A stretch of DNA of 64,000 nucleotides, from positions 1 through 64,000 of the forward strand of contig CALXHI010000018.1 in the NCBI GenBank assembly GCA_944388075.1. Reading direction: 5' to 3'. Positions 17,102-25,746 of this stretch are shown piece by piece; within the stretch, counting starts at the first letter, position 1, and the number at the start of each line of letters is the position of its first letter. The notes beneath the pieces are model-generated. The model did no database searches and was not told the DNA's origin. It saw nothing but the letters and a program-made list of their open reading frames with translations. The translations under genes and the position numbers were made by a program. The stretch comes from an uncultured Clostridia bacterium (GTDB lineage: Bacteria; Bacillota; Clostridia; Oscillospirales; Ruminococcaceae).

Positions 17102-17116
17102 ACAAGCATTTGACAG

Positions 17117-17155
17117 AAAATGCCCGCCGTGGTTGAATACACGGTGGGCATTTTT
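17117..17155 (+). terminator. Strong intrinsic terminator after the VanY-type gene
   Basis: AAAATGCCCGCCGTG pairs with CACGGTGGGCATTTT around an 8-nt loop, followed by T residues. Confidence 0.88.
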
Positions 17156-17315
17156 ATATCACCATATCAAGCAAATGGTAGCAATGCTATGTTTGATTTG
17201 CAAATTCTATATATCAGGCACTCACAATCGCAACAAGGAGCGTAGAGCATTCCCGATTGCTTCGGAGCAGAATTCGCCGCTGTGTCATTTTTGAAACACA
17301 ACGGCTCGATCTCAT

Positions 17316-18206
17316 TTATGAAATTTGCGAAAACATCACCTTGAGGGTTTCCGGAAAGCTTTCATCCATGACGAATCCGCCATTCTGCTCGGTACCAACC
17401 ACCGTCATGCTCTTAGCCGGTGTCGTGGCGTACTCAAAAAAATAGGAAACTGCATGGCGATGATCGGTATAGTCCTGCGACGTGATGTTTGAAATGCAGG
17501 CACTCATCATTGCACTGAAATAGCCATCGAGATTCGAGGCAATCCGCTTGCCATTGCATTGATTGAGCAAGGCTGAAACCGTCATACCGACAACCGCAGA
17601 CCGTTCGACTTCCGTATTGTAGCGGTCGCTTGTCAAAAGCGTTTCCATCTGTGCCGCATCAAGCATCTGCGAGGTTTCCGATGGTTGCAAACCTTCATCT
17701 TGAATCGTGACCACACAGGTGACATTGCCGATAATCGAAACAATCTTCTGGAAGCCTTCGCTGTCCATCTCCACATAATGCGTGATCTCCTGATCAAAGA
17801 GCGTTGCCAACGCATTTCGCAGTGCATCCGCACCATAGGTTTCCAGACAACTCTCCACCGTCAGCGAACTATCGTTATATTCCAGTTGCAAATTGTTCGG
17901 AATGCCAATGCAGTATTCGGTCTTGCGCACCGGATCAAAATGCAGCATCATAACCGTGTTCTTGCGTTCGGGATGGTCGGGCTGATCGGGCTGCAAAATA
18001 AACAGCGAACAGTGGATATCCTCTTCGGAGATGCTCGTAGTCGCACCGGCAGGTACTTTCAAGTCCAACTCTCGATGCGTGATGTTTTGAAAAGCAATGA
18101 TGCCCGCTCCGCCAATCACAACAATTGATATCAGCATCGTGATCAGAAAGGGGATCGCAACACTTCCCGTTTTTGGTTTCTGCGTATGTTTGGTTCGGTG
18201 TTCCAT
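17316..18206 (-). CDS. LytR-CpsA-Psr (LCP)-like membrane protein
   Basis: LCP proteins transfer teichoic-acid or other glycopolymers from lipid carriers to peptidoglycan. The 296-residue protein has one N-terminal membrane helix (VAIPFLITMLISIVVIGGAG) and an outer domain. That domain contains an LCP-like stretch, ETYGADALRNALATLFDQEI with HYVEMDSEGFQKIVSIIG, matching the conserved region around the family's hYv.vd.egf..iVd signature. The strong N-terminal DSRTD-like motif typical of LCP is not obvious (GIPNNLQLEY stands in its place), so activity is uncertain. GGAG precedes the ATG. It lies at the end of the minus-strand rnr-side gene run. Confidence 0.6.
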   Translation of the reverse strand: MEHRTKHTQKPKTGSVAIPFLITMLISIVVIGGAGIIAFQNITHRELDLKVPAGATTSISEEDIHCSLFILQPDQPDHPERKNTVMMLHFDPVRKTEYCIGIPNNLQLEYNDSSLTVESCLETYGADALRNALATLFDQEITHYVEMDSEGFQKIVSIIGNVTCVVTIQDEGLQPSETSQMLDAAQMETLLTSDRYNTEVERSAVVGMTVSALLNQCNGKRIASNLDGYFSAMMSACISNITSQDYTDHRHAVSYFFEYATTPAKSMTVVGTEQNGGFVMDESFPETLKVMFSQIS

Positions 18207-18245
18207 GGGTTTTTGCTCCTTTTCTATCTTGCATGATGGGATATC

Positions 18246-18773
18246 TCAAATCTCCGGCATAGGCTGCGCAGCATCCGGCAACGAAATCCTCCGGACGATG
18301 ATGCCCTTTTTCTCTGCCATGCGAATGGTCTGTCCCGTTCCCGATGCCATGTTTGCCACTGTTGCAATCAGCAGATCACTGTGGTCGATCATGTATTGAT
18401 TCCGCAGCCGATAGCAGTTTCTTTGATACTGCGGGCAGAGATGAATGGTATCATCAGCATGGCTCATGATGCTGTTGTAGATGTACAGCTCCTCACCACG
18501 GTATTCCGTACCCTGCTTCGGGAAGGGCTTGACGCCGATGAGCTTGAGGTCAGGGTGCTTTTTCCGCATACCGATGACAATATTCGCTGCCCAAAGGTCC
18601 ACGCCTCTGGCAAGACCGGTGTAAAAGGTTTCCGCACCCTGCTCAACGGCATAACGAATTTCCTCATACAGCATACTTTTCACCATACGCAGCAAAATCC
18701 CGTCCGGAAGCTTCTCCGGCCGATGACCGCTGAAACAGACGGCAGCATGGGGCGGCAAGCGATAGTCAGCCAC
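18246..18773 (-). CDS. SLOG-family protein (DUF1273/YpsA-like)
   Basis: The 175-residue protein begins AAVCFSGHRPEKLPDG, has AEQGAETFYTGLARGVDLWAA-type glycine motifs (YTGLARGVD) and a late SDLLIATVANMASGTGQTIR segment. This matches the DUF1273/YpsA branch of the SLOG superfamily, predicted nucleotide or ligand binders; B. subtilis YpsA has been linked to cell division. The start is GTG with GAGG upstream, nine bases past the nucleoside kinase stop, so they are likely co-translated. The exact ligand is unknown. Confidence 0.85.
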   Translation of the reverse strand: MADYRLPPHAAVCFSGHRPEKLPDGILLRMVKSMLYEEIRYAVEQGAETFYTGLARGVDLWAANIVIGMRKKHPDLKLIGVKPFPKQGTEYRGEELYIYNSIMSHADDTIHLCPQYQRNCYRLRNQYMIDHSDLLIATVANMASGTGQTIRMAEKKGIIVRRISLPDAAQPMPEI

Positions 18774-18782
18774 CTCCGCACC

Positions 18783-19718
18783 TCATTTCCGACACGCAGC
18801 CTGCCCGATAAATTCCCGTACCAGCGAACAATCCGGCACATAATCGGATGGCAGCGGTTCGAGCGTTTCGAGCATGGCACAGAGTGTCTGAATATCATCC
18901 GTCGGATCGGCATCCTTGCAAAGCTCACGCACAATTTCCAGCAAATACGGCCGATAGACCGAAAGCTCATAGGGCAGAAAGCTGTCGATTTCATAGGAAG
19001 CACGGGATTTATAAGGCATGATATAGCGATTCTCCCCTCTCGAAATACTTTCGAGCAATGCCAGCGTTTCCTGCGGTGTGCGGCCACGGGAACGACTGTC
19101 TCGCAGCACACGCCGTGCAAAACGAATCATCGAGGGGTGCAGTACCCGCACACCATCCGTGATACGAGTTCTCACGCTGATATAGATACGGGCAGTCTGA
19201 TCCTGTGCATCCCCGGTGACATCGGGATTGAGCGCATGAATCCCCTCCATAATGATGAGGTCATGGGGCTTGCGCCGGAGCATTCGTCCGGAACGCATCT
19301 GCTTTTGCCGTGCAAAATCAAAGCAGGGCAATTCCACGGTTTCGCCTCTCGCCAATTGTCGGAGCTGCGTATTGAGCAAATCCAAATCCAATCGCTGCGG
19401 CGATTCGTAATCGGGATTGCCGTTTTCATCCACAATATGCAGATTGCGTGTGCCGTCGGCGTAGTAGTCATCCATCGCAAGGCTATGCGTTTCATACCCT
19501 GCGGCATCGAGCATATACTCAATACGTTTTGCCGTCGAAGTCTTGCCGCTGCCGGAAGGTCCTGCCAACAAAATGATCGGCTTTTCCGAAGCATGACGGC
19601 AGATGTCATCTGCGATTTGTCGGAGTTTTCTGTCATATGCCGTTTCGCTGTCAATGATCAGCAATTCCTGCGCATTCCGCACCTGTGTGTTCAAATCCGC
19701 AAGTGCAATTGTATTCAT
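18783..19718 (-). CDS. Uridine-kinase-like nucleoside kinase
   Basis: The 311-residue protein carries a P-loop (PIILLAGPSGSGKTSTAKRI, residues 47-66) and a DDYYADGTRN segment. Further on it has PCFDFARQKQMRSGRMLRRK, IIMEGIHALNPDVT and ARIYISVRTRI, the order seen in the phosphoribulokinase/uridine kinase family. A conserved IRFARRVLRDSRSRGRTPQE stretch matches the long clostridial nucleoside kinases that often also carry an N-terminal TGS-type half; here only a short N-terminal extension is present. It may phosphorylate uridine or cytidine for salvage. AAAGGGGAT precedes the ATG. Confidence 0.85.
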   Translation of the reverse strand: MNTIALADLNTQVRNAQELLIIDSETAYDRKLRQIADDICRHASEKPIILLAGPSGSGKTSTAKRIEYMLDAAGYETHSLAMDDYYADGTRNLHIVDENGNPDYESPQRLDLDLLNTQLRQLARGETVELPCFDFARQKQMRSGRMLRRKPHDLIIMEGIHALNPDVTGDAQDQTARIYISVRTRITDGVRVLHPSMIRFARRVLRDSRSRGRTPQETLALLESISRGENRYIMPYKSRASYEIDSFLPYELSVYRPYLLEIVRELCKDADPTDDIQTLCAMLETLEPLPSDYVPDCSLVREFIGQAACRK

Positions 19719-19739
19719 AGCCCTATCCCCTTTCAGTGG

Positions 19740-20720
19740 TTATGTGGTCGGGCGTTCCTGCCGCATCCGCTTTTGCAGACGGACATCCTTCCCAAAAAAT
19801 TGCATCTGCAAACAAGTCGATATCAAACGGGAGATGATACGGTCACCATAACGGTCTTGCAACGCTTCGAGTGTGAGATTGGTATTCAGAATCATCGGTT
19901 TGTGCGATAAAAGTCTGCCGTTGATGATATTATAAATCGCCGAACGGGTAAAGGCGGTATCGAATTCCGTACCGAAATCATCCCAAATCAGCAGATCACA
20001 TTCGAGCAGCACCTGCATGGTATCATCGGTATGCTGCTCCCGGCTGAAATGCTCCTTCTCCACCTGCCGCAGCAAATGTCCGGAGCTGTCATATACCACG
20101 GAAAATCCCTTCTCCAGCAGCACACCGGCAATCGCAAGCGACAAATGTGTTTTACCCAAACCGGTCTTTCCACGCAGCAACAAACTGTAAGAATGCAAAG
20201 AAAACTCTTCGGCATACGCCTTGCATCGCTCATAAATCTGCTGCATTGCCTGCTGCTGCTCGAGCGGCAGCTCTTTATAATACTCCAGCGAAAATGTTTC
20301 AAAGCGGCAGAGCGGCAGCTGATTGCTTGCATTCATCCGCTCCGCACCAACCCGTCCGATCTCTCGCCGCAGACATTCGCAAGGTCTGCCGTCGACAAAT
20401 CCACTGTCATTGCATTTCACACAGGAATAATTCGTATCGAGATAATCGGCAGGATACCCGTATGCAGCCAAAAAATCCTGAATCATGGTTTCCGCTTCTG
20501 CACTACTGCGCTGCATTTCGGCAAGCTGTTTCTGTCGATCCTCCCGTTTGACGATCTGCATAATCGCAAAGCAATTCTCTCGCAGCTGCTGATGGATGAG
20601 GGCAATGTCGGGAATCTTTTCCTCTATTTCCGTTGTATGCTGTTCCTGCGTCAAACGTGCACGCTGCCGCCGCTCGTCAATGCGCCGCATCGCTTCGGCA
20701 TATATGCTTTCTTGATACAT
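19740..20720 (-). CDS. DnaC/DnaI-like helicase loader ATPase
   Basis: The 326-residue AAA+ protein has a coiled N-terminal region and a Cys cluster near residue 95 (CVKCNDSGFVDGRPCEC), a zinc-knuckle candidate. The P-loop is LLLRGKTGLGKTHLSLAIAG, Walker B is DLLIWDDFGTEF, and the sensor region reads KPMILNTNLTLEALQDRYGDR with RIISRL. Together with the DnaD-domain gene 18 bp upstream, this is the Firmicute replication-restart pair (DnaD plus DnaI) that loads the DnaC/DnaB helicase. It acts in the cytoplasm at origins or stalled forks. Length and motifs are normal for the family. Confidence 0.9.
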   Translation of the reverse strand: MYQESIYAEAMRRIDERRQRARLTQEQHTTEIEEKIPDIALIHQQLRENCFAIMQIVKREDRQKQLAEMQRSSAEAETMIQDFLAAYGYPADYLDTNYSCVKCNDSGFVDGRPCECLRREIGRVGAERMNASNQLPLCRFETFSLEYYKELPLEQQQAMQQIYERCKAYAEEFSLHSYSLLLRGKTGLGKTHLSLAIAGVLLEKGFSVVYDSSGHLLRQVEKEHFSREQHTDDTMQVLLECDLLIWDDFGTEFDTAFTRSAIYNIINGRLLSHKPMILNTNLTLEALQDRYGDRIISRLISTCLQMQFFGKDVRLQKRMRQERPTT

Positions 20721-20738
20721 ATTCCTTCACCACCCCGA

Positions 20739-21710
20739 TTAAAATTGATTGGTCAATGCCTCGAGATCTGCCAAATCATAGGAAGCAGCACTCGAAGCTG
20801 CTTTCTTTTTTTCTGCGTTTTTTTTCTGAAAGGCTGCCGCCTCTCGTTCCGCATCCGCAACCGTCTTAACACCGGCTTCCTGCCATTTTTTCAAAATACC
20901 GTTCGCATAGCGGAAGAATGCCAGATTGACAATCTCGCCCTTCTCATTCACCGTTTTCTCATATGCCAGCTGCACCAATTCCAATGCAATATCCTGTCGG
21001 CACCAGCTGTCGATCAGTGCCTGCTGTTCACCGGTCGGATTCTTTTTCAGATGAAAAATCTGCATGACTTTTCCGGTATAAGTACGGTTCTTGAGCCGTC
21101 GCTGTAAGTCCTGCTCGGCAAGCTCATGCGTCGTAATGCCGGATTCCTCCCAGCTGATTGCAATGCGTTCCATATATTTCACAGAGCACGCTTTCATCTC
21201 CACACAATATGTCACAAGCATCAAAATCAGCTCCAGATCAAGACCCAAATACAGATTCATCCAGTAAAAGCTTTGCAGTTCCGTATTTTTCGGCATTCTA
21301 CCCATGCAGTGTTCAATCGCCTGAAGCATCCCCGCAACCTGATCGTTCGCTTCTTTCCAGACTGCCAAATCCGATGGCCGCACCGCTTGACTGCTCACAT
21401 GCTGCACAGAGAACTGCGGCTTTTTTTCCCTCGGTACTGCGGTCTGTGGCGAAGCCGAAACAGACGCAGCTGCCGAAGTCGGCGTATCTTGTAGCACATT
21501 GACATTTTTCCAGAATACAAGTGCTTCCTCCAGCGTATCTTTTGAAACACAGCAAGCCTGTGCAATCTGTTCCTCGGTGATCGTTTCATCTGCATGGCAA
21601 AGCACATACAGCAGCACTTTCAGCTGGTCATGCGTTGCCAATTTCAGCAGATGATCTGCTACCGCTGTCGGAACGGAAAAGCAGTGTCCCATATGCAAAT
21701 ACACATCCAT
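20739..21710 (-). CDS. DnaD-domain replication initiation protein
   Basis: DnaD proteins bind DNA and help recruit the helicase loader. The 323-residue protein has an N-terminal winged-helix-like part (ADHLLKLATHDQLKVLLYVL, then ITEEQIAQACCVSKDTLEEA). A low-complexity linker follows, and then two DnaD C-terminal-type repeats around residues 130-275, with YWMNLYLGLDLELILMLVTY and a conserved YANGILKKWQEAG (YxxxIL.W motif). A charged tail rich in A, E and K ends it. It is first in the transcript dnaD-dnaC-kinase-SLOG, with its own promoter in the gap to rnr. Confidence 0.9.
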   Translation of the reverse strand: MDVYLHMGHCFSVPTAVADHLLKLATHDQLKVLLYVLCHADETITEEQIAQACCVSKDTLEEALVFWKNVNVLQDTPTSAAASVSASPQTAVPREKKPQFSVQHVSSQAVRPSDLAVWKEANDQVAGMLQAIEHCMGRMPKNTELQSFYWMNLYLGLDLELILMLVTYCVEMKACSVKYMERIAISWEESGITTHELAEQDLQRRLKNRTYTGKVMQIFHLKKNPTGEQQALIDSWCRQDIALELVQLAYEKTVNEKGEIVNLAFFRYANGILKKWQEAGVKTVADAEREAAAFQKKNAEKKKAASSAASYDLADLEALTNQF

Positions 21711-21755
21711 CTGTACGTCCTGCGCTCCCTTCCGTTACACGCTTACTTCCTCTAC

Positions 21756-21784
21756 AGTATACCACAAATCGCTGCAATTGTAAA
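21756..21784 (-). promoter_or_regulatory. Sigma-A promoter for the dnaD operon
   Basis: TTTACA (21784-21779) and TATACT (21761-21756) are 17 bp apart on the minus strand, with TGTGG directly before the -10. The -35 touches the end of rnr. Confidence 0.75.
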
Positions 21785-21786
21785 GG

Positions 21787-23985
21787 TCAATCTACAATCA
21801 CAAAATCAATATGCCCGCTGTTGACATTGACCTTGGCACAGCGAACCTGCAAGCAGTCTCCCAACCGATACCGCACACCGTGCCCCAAGCCTTGCAGCGT
21901 AAAGAATCCATCATAGCGATACTCATCGGTCGGCAAAGTATCAAGCGAAACCATGCCTTCTACGGTATTGGGCAGCGTGACATAAATCCCGAAATCCGTC
22001 AATCCCGAGATAATACCCTCAAAACATTCGCCGATTTTATCCTGCATGAATTCCGCACGATAACAATCCTCACACTGCCGCTCCAGCTGTACCGCACGCT
22101 GCTCGGTCAAGCTGCCGGCAATCGCCGCCTGCTTGGTAAATTTACCGGCATCGGGCAGTTCCTCTTCCCGAATCGCCGCCGACAAAATCCGATGAATCGC
22201 CAAATCCGGATACCGCCGAATCGGTGACGTAAAATGCGTATAGTCTGCCAATGCCAAGCCAAAATGGCCCTTCGGCAATGTTTCATAGTCTGCCTTTGCC
22301 ATACTCCGCAGTACCGTTTGATGGACAATCGGTTTGAGCGGATGCTCGGCAGCACGCTCCAGAATGGCGGCATAGGTCGCCGGTTCGGGTGCATCCAGAT
22401 TCGGATGGGCAATACCCAATTTGTCCAGAACCTCTGCCAGACGTGCCGATTTCTCCGCCGGCGGCTTCGCATGAACACGATAGACAAAGGGCAGATTGCG
22501 TTCCTTTGCATAGCGTGCCGCCGCCTCATTGGCAAGCAGCATACATTCCTCGATCAGCTCTTCGCCATCGCCCCGTTTGCGCACGCCAACGCCAACACAG
22601 ACACCATCCTCATTGAGCTGATAGACGCTCTCATCCGTTTCCAGAGAAGGCGCACCACGGCGTTTGCGTTCCGCAAGGCGAATTTCCCGCAACTGATTGC
22701 ACAGCCGCAGCGACGGAATCACCTCGGCATAGCGTTCCAGCAATGCCGCATCTGCTGTGCCGTCCAAAATCGCATTCACCTCTCGATATACACCTTTGAT
22801 ATGCGAGCGAATGACGGTCTTGCGGAATTCATAGCGTACCAGCTCTCCTCGCTCGTCCAGATCCATCAAAGCCGAGAACGTCAAGCGATCTACATCCGGA
22901 TGCAGCGAACATATGCCATTCGAGAGAGCTTTGGGCAGCATCGGAATCACCTGATCGGCATAGTACACACTTGTACCACGTGCCATCGCCTCTGCATCGA
23001 GTGCGGTATCTGCCTTGACATAATGAGATACATCTGCGATATGCACACCGAGCCGATAGCCGGTTTCGGTTTTCGCAATCGAAATGGCATCATCCAAATC
23101 CTTGGCATCAAAGCCGTCAATCGTAAAGATGATATCCTCCGATTTCCGCAGATCCAGTCGTTCGTTCAAATCCTCCGGCCGAATACCGTCCGCAGCCAAG
23201 GCTTCCGCTTCTGCCAGCACGTTCTCCGGAAATACCATCGGCACACCGCTGACCATTGCCAAAGCCGATGCACAAGCCTTTGCCGAATCCGCACTGCCCA
23301 ACACCAAATCCACACGAACCACATGCTCAGAATGGCGTGTGCCGCGCTGTACCACAGTCGCAAGCACCTTGTCGCCGGCTTTCGCTTCCGGTACGGTAGA
23401 GCAATCCGCCGTCAGTCCGTCCCGACAGAGCGTATCGGGCAGAAAGACCATAGTCCCGTATTCCTCTGCCAGCATACCGGATACCTGCGCTTCTACGGCA
23501 TGGAGCACTGCAACAACCGTACTCTCCGGCGAACCATCCCGTTCCCCAATTGGCGACAGCAATACCGTATCGCCGGGCATCGCACCTTTCAGTTCCCGTC
23601 CGGGAATGAAAATCTGTGTATCCTCACCTTCGATTTTCGCATAGCCGTAAGTGCGATGAAGTGCCGTGATTGTACCCTGCCGATATCCTGCCTTCTCCGC
23701 ACAGACATAACCGCTGTGCCGCTTGACAACTTCACCCATTTGACAGAGCTGCCGCAGTGCACGCAGATATGCCGCCTGCCCTCTGCCACGGCATTTTGCC
23801 GCCAAATCCGCTCTTGACATCGGTCTGCCGTTTGCCTTTCGGAGAAATGTGCAAATCCGATTCTTGAAATGCTGAATCTGTTCTTCGGAAATGTTTGCCG
23901 ATTCCGTACGGTTGAGCAAGGCTTGATCTGCCTGTGCCTGCTTTTTCTCCCGTCTCGAAGAAACGGGTTTCCGTCTTTTCGCCAT
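21787..23985 (-). CDS. rnr: Ribonuclease R
   Basis: RNase R is a processive 3'-5' exoribonuclease acting on structured RNA and in tmRNA-mediated decay. The 732-residue protein has an N-terminal basic stretch and winged helix, cold-shock-like OB domains, and the RNB domain with the metal-binding TIDGFDAKDLDDAISIAKTE near residue 290 and FTSPIRRYPDLAIHRIL near residue 590. A C-terminal S1 domain starts around residue 650 (FEGIISGLTDFGIYVTLPNT). GAAAGGAG precedes the ATG. secG lies upstream, the usual secG-rnr neighbourhood of Firmicutes; smpB is not seen here. Confidence 0.96.
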   Translation of the reverse strand: MAKRRKPVSSRREKKQAQADQALLNRTESANISEEQIQHFKNRICTFLRKANGRPMSRADLAAKCRGRGQAAYLRALRQLCQMGEVVKRHSGYVCAEKAGYRQGTITALHRTYGYAKIEGEDTQIFIPGRELKGAMPGDTVLLSPIGERDGSPESTVVAVLHAVEAQVSGMLAEEYGTMVFLPDTLCRDGLTADCSTVPEAKAGDKVLATVVQRGTRHSEHVVRVDLVLGSADSAKACASALAMVSGVPMVFPENVLAEAEALAADGIRPEDLNERLDLRKSEDIIFTIDGFDAKDLDDAISIAKTETGYRLGVHIADVSHYVKADTALDAEAMARGTSVYYADQVIPMLPKALSNGICSLHPDVDRLTFSALMDLDERGELVRYEFRKTVIRSHIKGVYREVNAILDGTADAALLERYAEVIPSLRLCNQLREIRLAERKRRGAPSLETDESVYQLNEDGVCVGVGVRKRGDGEELIEECMLLANEAAARYAKERNLPFVYRVHAKPPAEKSARLAEVLDKLGIAHPNLDAPEPATYAAILERAAEHPLKPIVHQTVLRSMAKADYETLPKGHFGLALADYTHFTSPIRRYPDLAIHRILSAAIREEELPDAGKFTKQAAIAGSLTEQRAVQLERQCEDCYRAEFMQDKIGECFEGIISGLTDFGIYVTLPNTVEGMVSLDTLPTDEYRYDGFFTLQGLGHGVRYRLGDCLQVRCAKVNVNSGHIDFVIVD

Positions 23986-24015
23986 AAATGCTCCTTTCGG
24001 TCAGATATGAAATAT

Positions 24016-24046
24016 GCCCTGCACTCCGAAGAACGGAGAACAGGGC
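24016..24046 (-). other. Hairpin between secG and rnr
   Basis: GCCCTG and CAGGGC flank an inner CTCCG/CGGAG pair. There is no T-run on either side, so it is more likely a processing or stability element than a terminator. Confidence 0.45.
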
Positions 24047-24066
24047 GACAGAACATGCTTCCTGCA

Positions 24067-24321
24067 TTAGAGATAAGCCGGGATAATCGTCACCAAAAGC
24101 GTTACAACAAAGAACACTATGCCCAAAATCACAGTGCACTTCTTCAGAATCGCTTCTTTGGTGCTGCCCTCATTCTTGCTGAAATGCGAATCATTGGCAG
24201 AACCCGTAATTGCAGATGCCATATTCTGGTCAGCCTTCTGATCCTGCATCAAGCCTAAAATGATCAGCAAAACACTGGCAATCAGCAGTAAAATCGCACC
24301 AATCCATTCAAAAACGCTCAT
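24067..24321 (-). CDS. secG: Preprotein translocase subunit SecG
   Basis: SecG is a small accessory membrane subunit of the SecYEG channel. The 84-residue protein has two membrane helices (FEWIGAILLLIASVLLIILG and ILGIVFFVVTLLVTIIPAYL) joined by a polar loop beginning LMQDQKADQNMASAITG, which corresponds to the conserved QxxKgxGl/g-type loop of SecG. GGAAGCTTTGAGGA precedes the ATG. It heads the transcript with rnr. Confidence 0.9.
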   Translation of the reverse strand: MSVFEWIGAILLLIASVLLIILGLMQDQKADQNMASAITGSANDSHFSKNEGSTKEAILKKCTVILGIVFFVVTLLVTIIPAYL

Positions 24322-24380
24322 TCCTCAAAGCTTCCTTTCTATTTTCTCGTTTCGCAATCCGAAACAAAATCATCTTTTCT

Positions 24381-24409
24381 AGTATACCACACTTTTTGCA
24401 AAAATGCAA
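24381..24409 (-). promoter_or_regulatory. Sigma-A promoter for secG-rnr
   Basis: TTGCAT (24409-24404) and TATACT (24386-24381) are 17 bp apart on the minus strand, with TGTGG before the -10. Confidence 0.75.
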
Positions 24410-24447
24410 GTCCTTTTCACAAAAAATTTCGGATACAGTCCTGCATA

Positions 24448-25506
24448 TCATGTTCGCTCATGTCCCGTCAGAATCGAAACTAGCATCGGGTCATCCCATT
24501 CCAGCGTCTGCCGATTGAGCAAACCCATCTGTCCATCGCCCAGATAACCGTTATCCCACCAGAAAATCGGCATATTGCGGCGTGCAGCCTCCTTCGCATA
24601 GACTGCTGTCCAAAGCAATCGGCTGACCGCATCGGTTTTCTTTGCCACTGACATTTCGCCCAGTACGACCGGTGCGCCGCGATGAACAATATACTCCTCA
24701 AGATTGTCAAACACCCGAATCAACGCATTGATATCGTCCTGTGTCCCCCAATGCGACATCGGCGTGTTCCAGTTGACCTCCGATTCCGCAAAGCAATACT
24801 CCGTCGGCGTATAGGCGTGCACCGAAACCAGAATTCGGTCATCATCGGGAATCTGCAACGCCTTCAATGCCGGCACTTTGAAGGTTGCGGCATAGGTCGG
24901 AATCAGCAGAAACCGAATCGGATTGTAGCCCGAGCCTGCCCGAATCGTCCGTACTGCCGCACGATTGAGCCGATTGACGGCAGCATAGGTATCGGGATTG
25001 CCCGTCCAATCGTCCTGCGTGTGCGGTTCGTTCATCACCTCAAAGACAAGCGATTCGCCCAAATCGGCAAACTGTGCGGCAATCTGCTCCCAGAGGGCAC
25101 AGAGACTCCGCTCCGCCGCATCAAGTGCCTGTGGGTTCAGACGAATATTTCCGCTTGGCGAACAGTCATGGTGAACATTGAGAATCACACGAAATCCCAG
25201 CGAAAACGCCTCCCGCACGATATAGTCAATTCTTGCCAGCCAATCCGGATCAATGCGGTAATTCGATTCCGGTATGATATGCTGAAACCAAGTCACCGGA
25301 ATGCGAATCGCATCGAATCCGGCATCTCGCACAGCCTCCAGCATACCCCGATTGGCAGCCGGGTTGCCCCATGCGGTTTCATAATCCACGGGAGTATGGC
25401 ATGTGTCCAGACGGTCGTCTCGTACAACGCTATCAAAGGTATTGCCCAAATTCCAGCCGCAACGGATGCTCTGGGCAAATGCAAAGGCATACTGATACGG
25501 ATACAT
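24448..25506 (-). CDS. GH5-family endoglucanase-like glycosidase, no signal peptide
   Basis: The 352-residue protein is a single GH5 (beta/alpha)8 domain. RCGWNLGNTFDSV (residues 15-27), AIRIPVTWFQH, ILNVHHDCS, FEVMNEPHTQ (acid/base Glu at about residue 160), VSVHAYTP (His about 230) and VVLGEMSV (nucleophile Glu about 284) give all catalytic residues. The pattern resembles subfamily GH5_4 (cellulase, xyloglucanase or related). I chose ATG 25506 (MYPYQYAF) with AGGTG upstream; ATG 25527 (MLESRC) is an alternative. Neither start gives a signal peptide, and there is no dockerin or CBM. An intracellular role on imported oligosaccharides is therefore likely, unlike most cellulosomal GH5 enzymes. 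It is divergent from lysR. Confidence 0.9.
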   Translation of the reverse strand: MYPYQYAFAFAQSIRCGWNLGNTFDSVVRDDRLDTCHTPVDYETAWGNPAANRGMLEAVRDAGFDAIRIPVTWFQHIIPESNYRIDPDWLARIDYIVREAFSLGFRVILNVHHDCSPSGNIRLNPQALDAAERSLCALWEQIAAQFADLGESLVFEVMNEPHTQDDWTGNPDTYAAVNRLNRAAVRTIRAGSGYNPIRFLLIPTYAATFKVPALKALQIPDDDRILVSVHAYTPTEYCFAESEVNWNTPMSHWGTQDDINALIRVFDNLEEYIVHRGAPVVLGEMSVAKKTDAVSRLLWTAVYAKEAARRNMPIFWWDNGYLGDGQMGLLNRQTLEWDDPMLVSILTGHERT

Positions 25507-25567
25507 AATGCACCTGCTTTCCAACATTCTGCCCCGCAAGCATCGGCTCCGGGCATTGAATACCCAC

Positions 25568-25596
25568 AGTATATCATATTTTCTGCGCCTTGTCAA
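25568..25596 (-). promoter_or_regulatory. Sigma-A promoter for the GH5 gene
   Basis: TTGACA (25596-25591) and TATACT (25573-25568) are 17 bp apart on the minus strand, with TGA before the -10. Transcription would start about 55 bp ahead of the chosen ATG. Confidence 0.75.
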
Positions 25597-25664
25597 TCAC
25601 GCTTTTTTCTACAACCTGCCGTAACAGTCATTTGCGATTTTTGGTAAAATTCATTGAAAGGCAC

Positions 25665-25713
25665 TTGCGCCCATCGAAAACTTATGCTATACTATATACT
25701 ATGGCGATACTAT
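25665..25713 (+). promoter_or_regulatory. lysR promoter with three ATACTAT repeats
   Basis: TTGCGC (25665-25670) and TATACT (25688-25693) are 17 bp apart, with TGC before the -10. ATACTAT occurs at 25689-25695, 25696-25702 and 25707-25713, overlapping the -10 and start region. This is a plausible autoregulatory LysR site. Confidence 0.55.
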
Positions 25714-25746
25714 CATCTTTATCACCAAATCTTCGGGAGGACTACC

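Noticed and set aside
17316..18206. Firm assignment as an active LCP transferase
   Set aside because: The C-terminal similarity is good, but the usual arginine/aspartate motif of LCP active sites is not visible, so I kept a cautious call.
20031..21107. Plus-strand 358-codon frame across dnaC-like and dnaD genes
   Set aside because: It lies antisense to two recognised replication genes and has no promoter or ribosome site.
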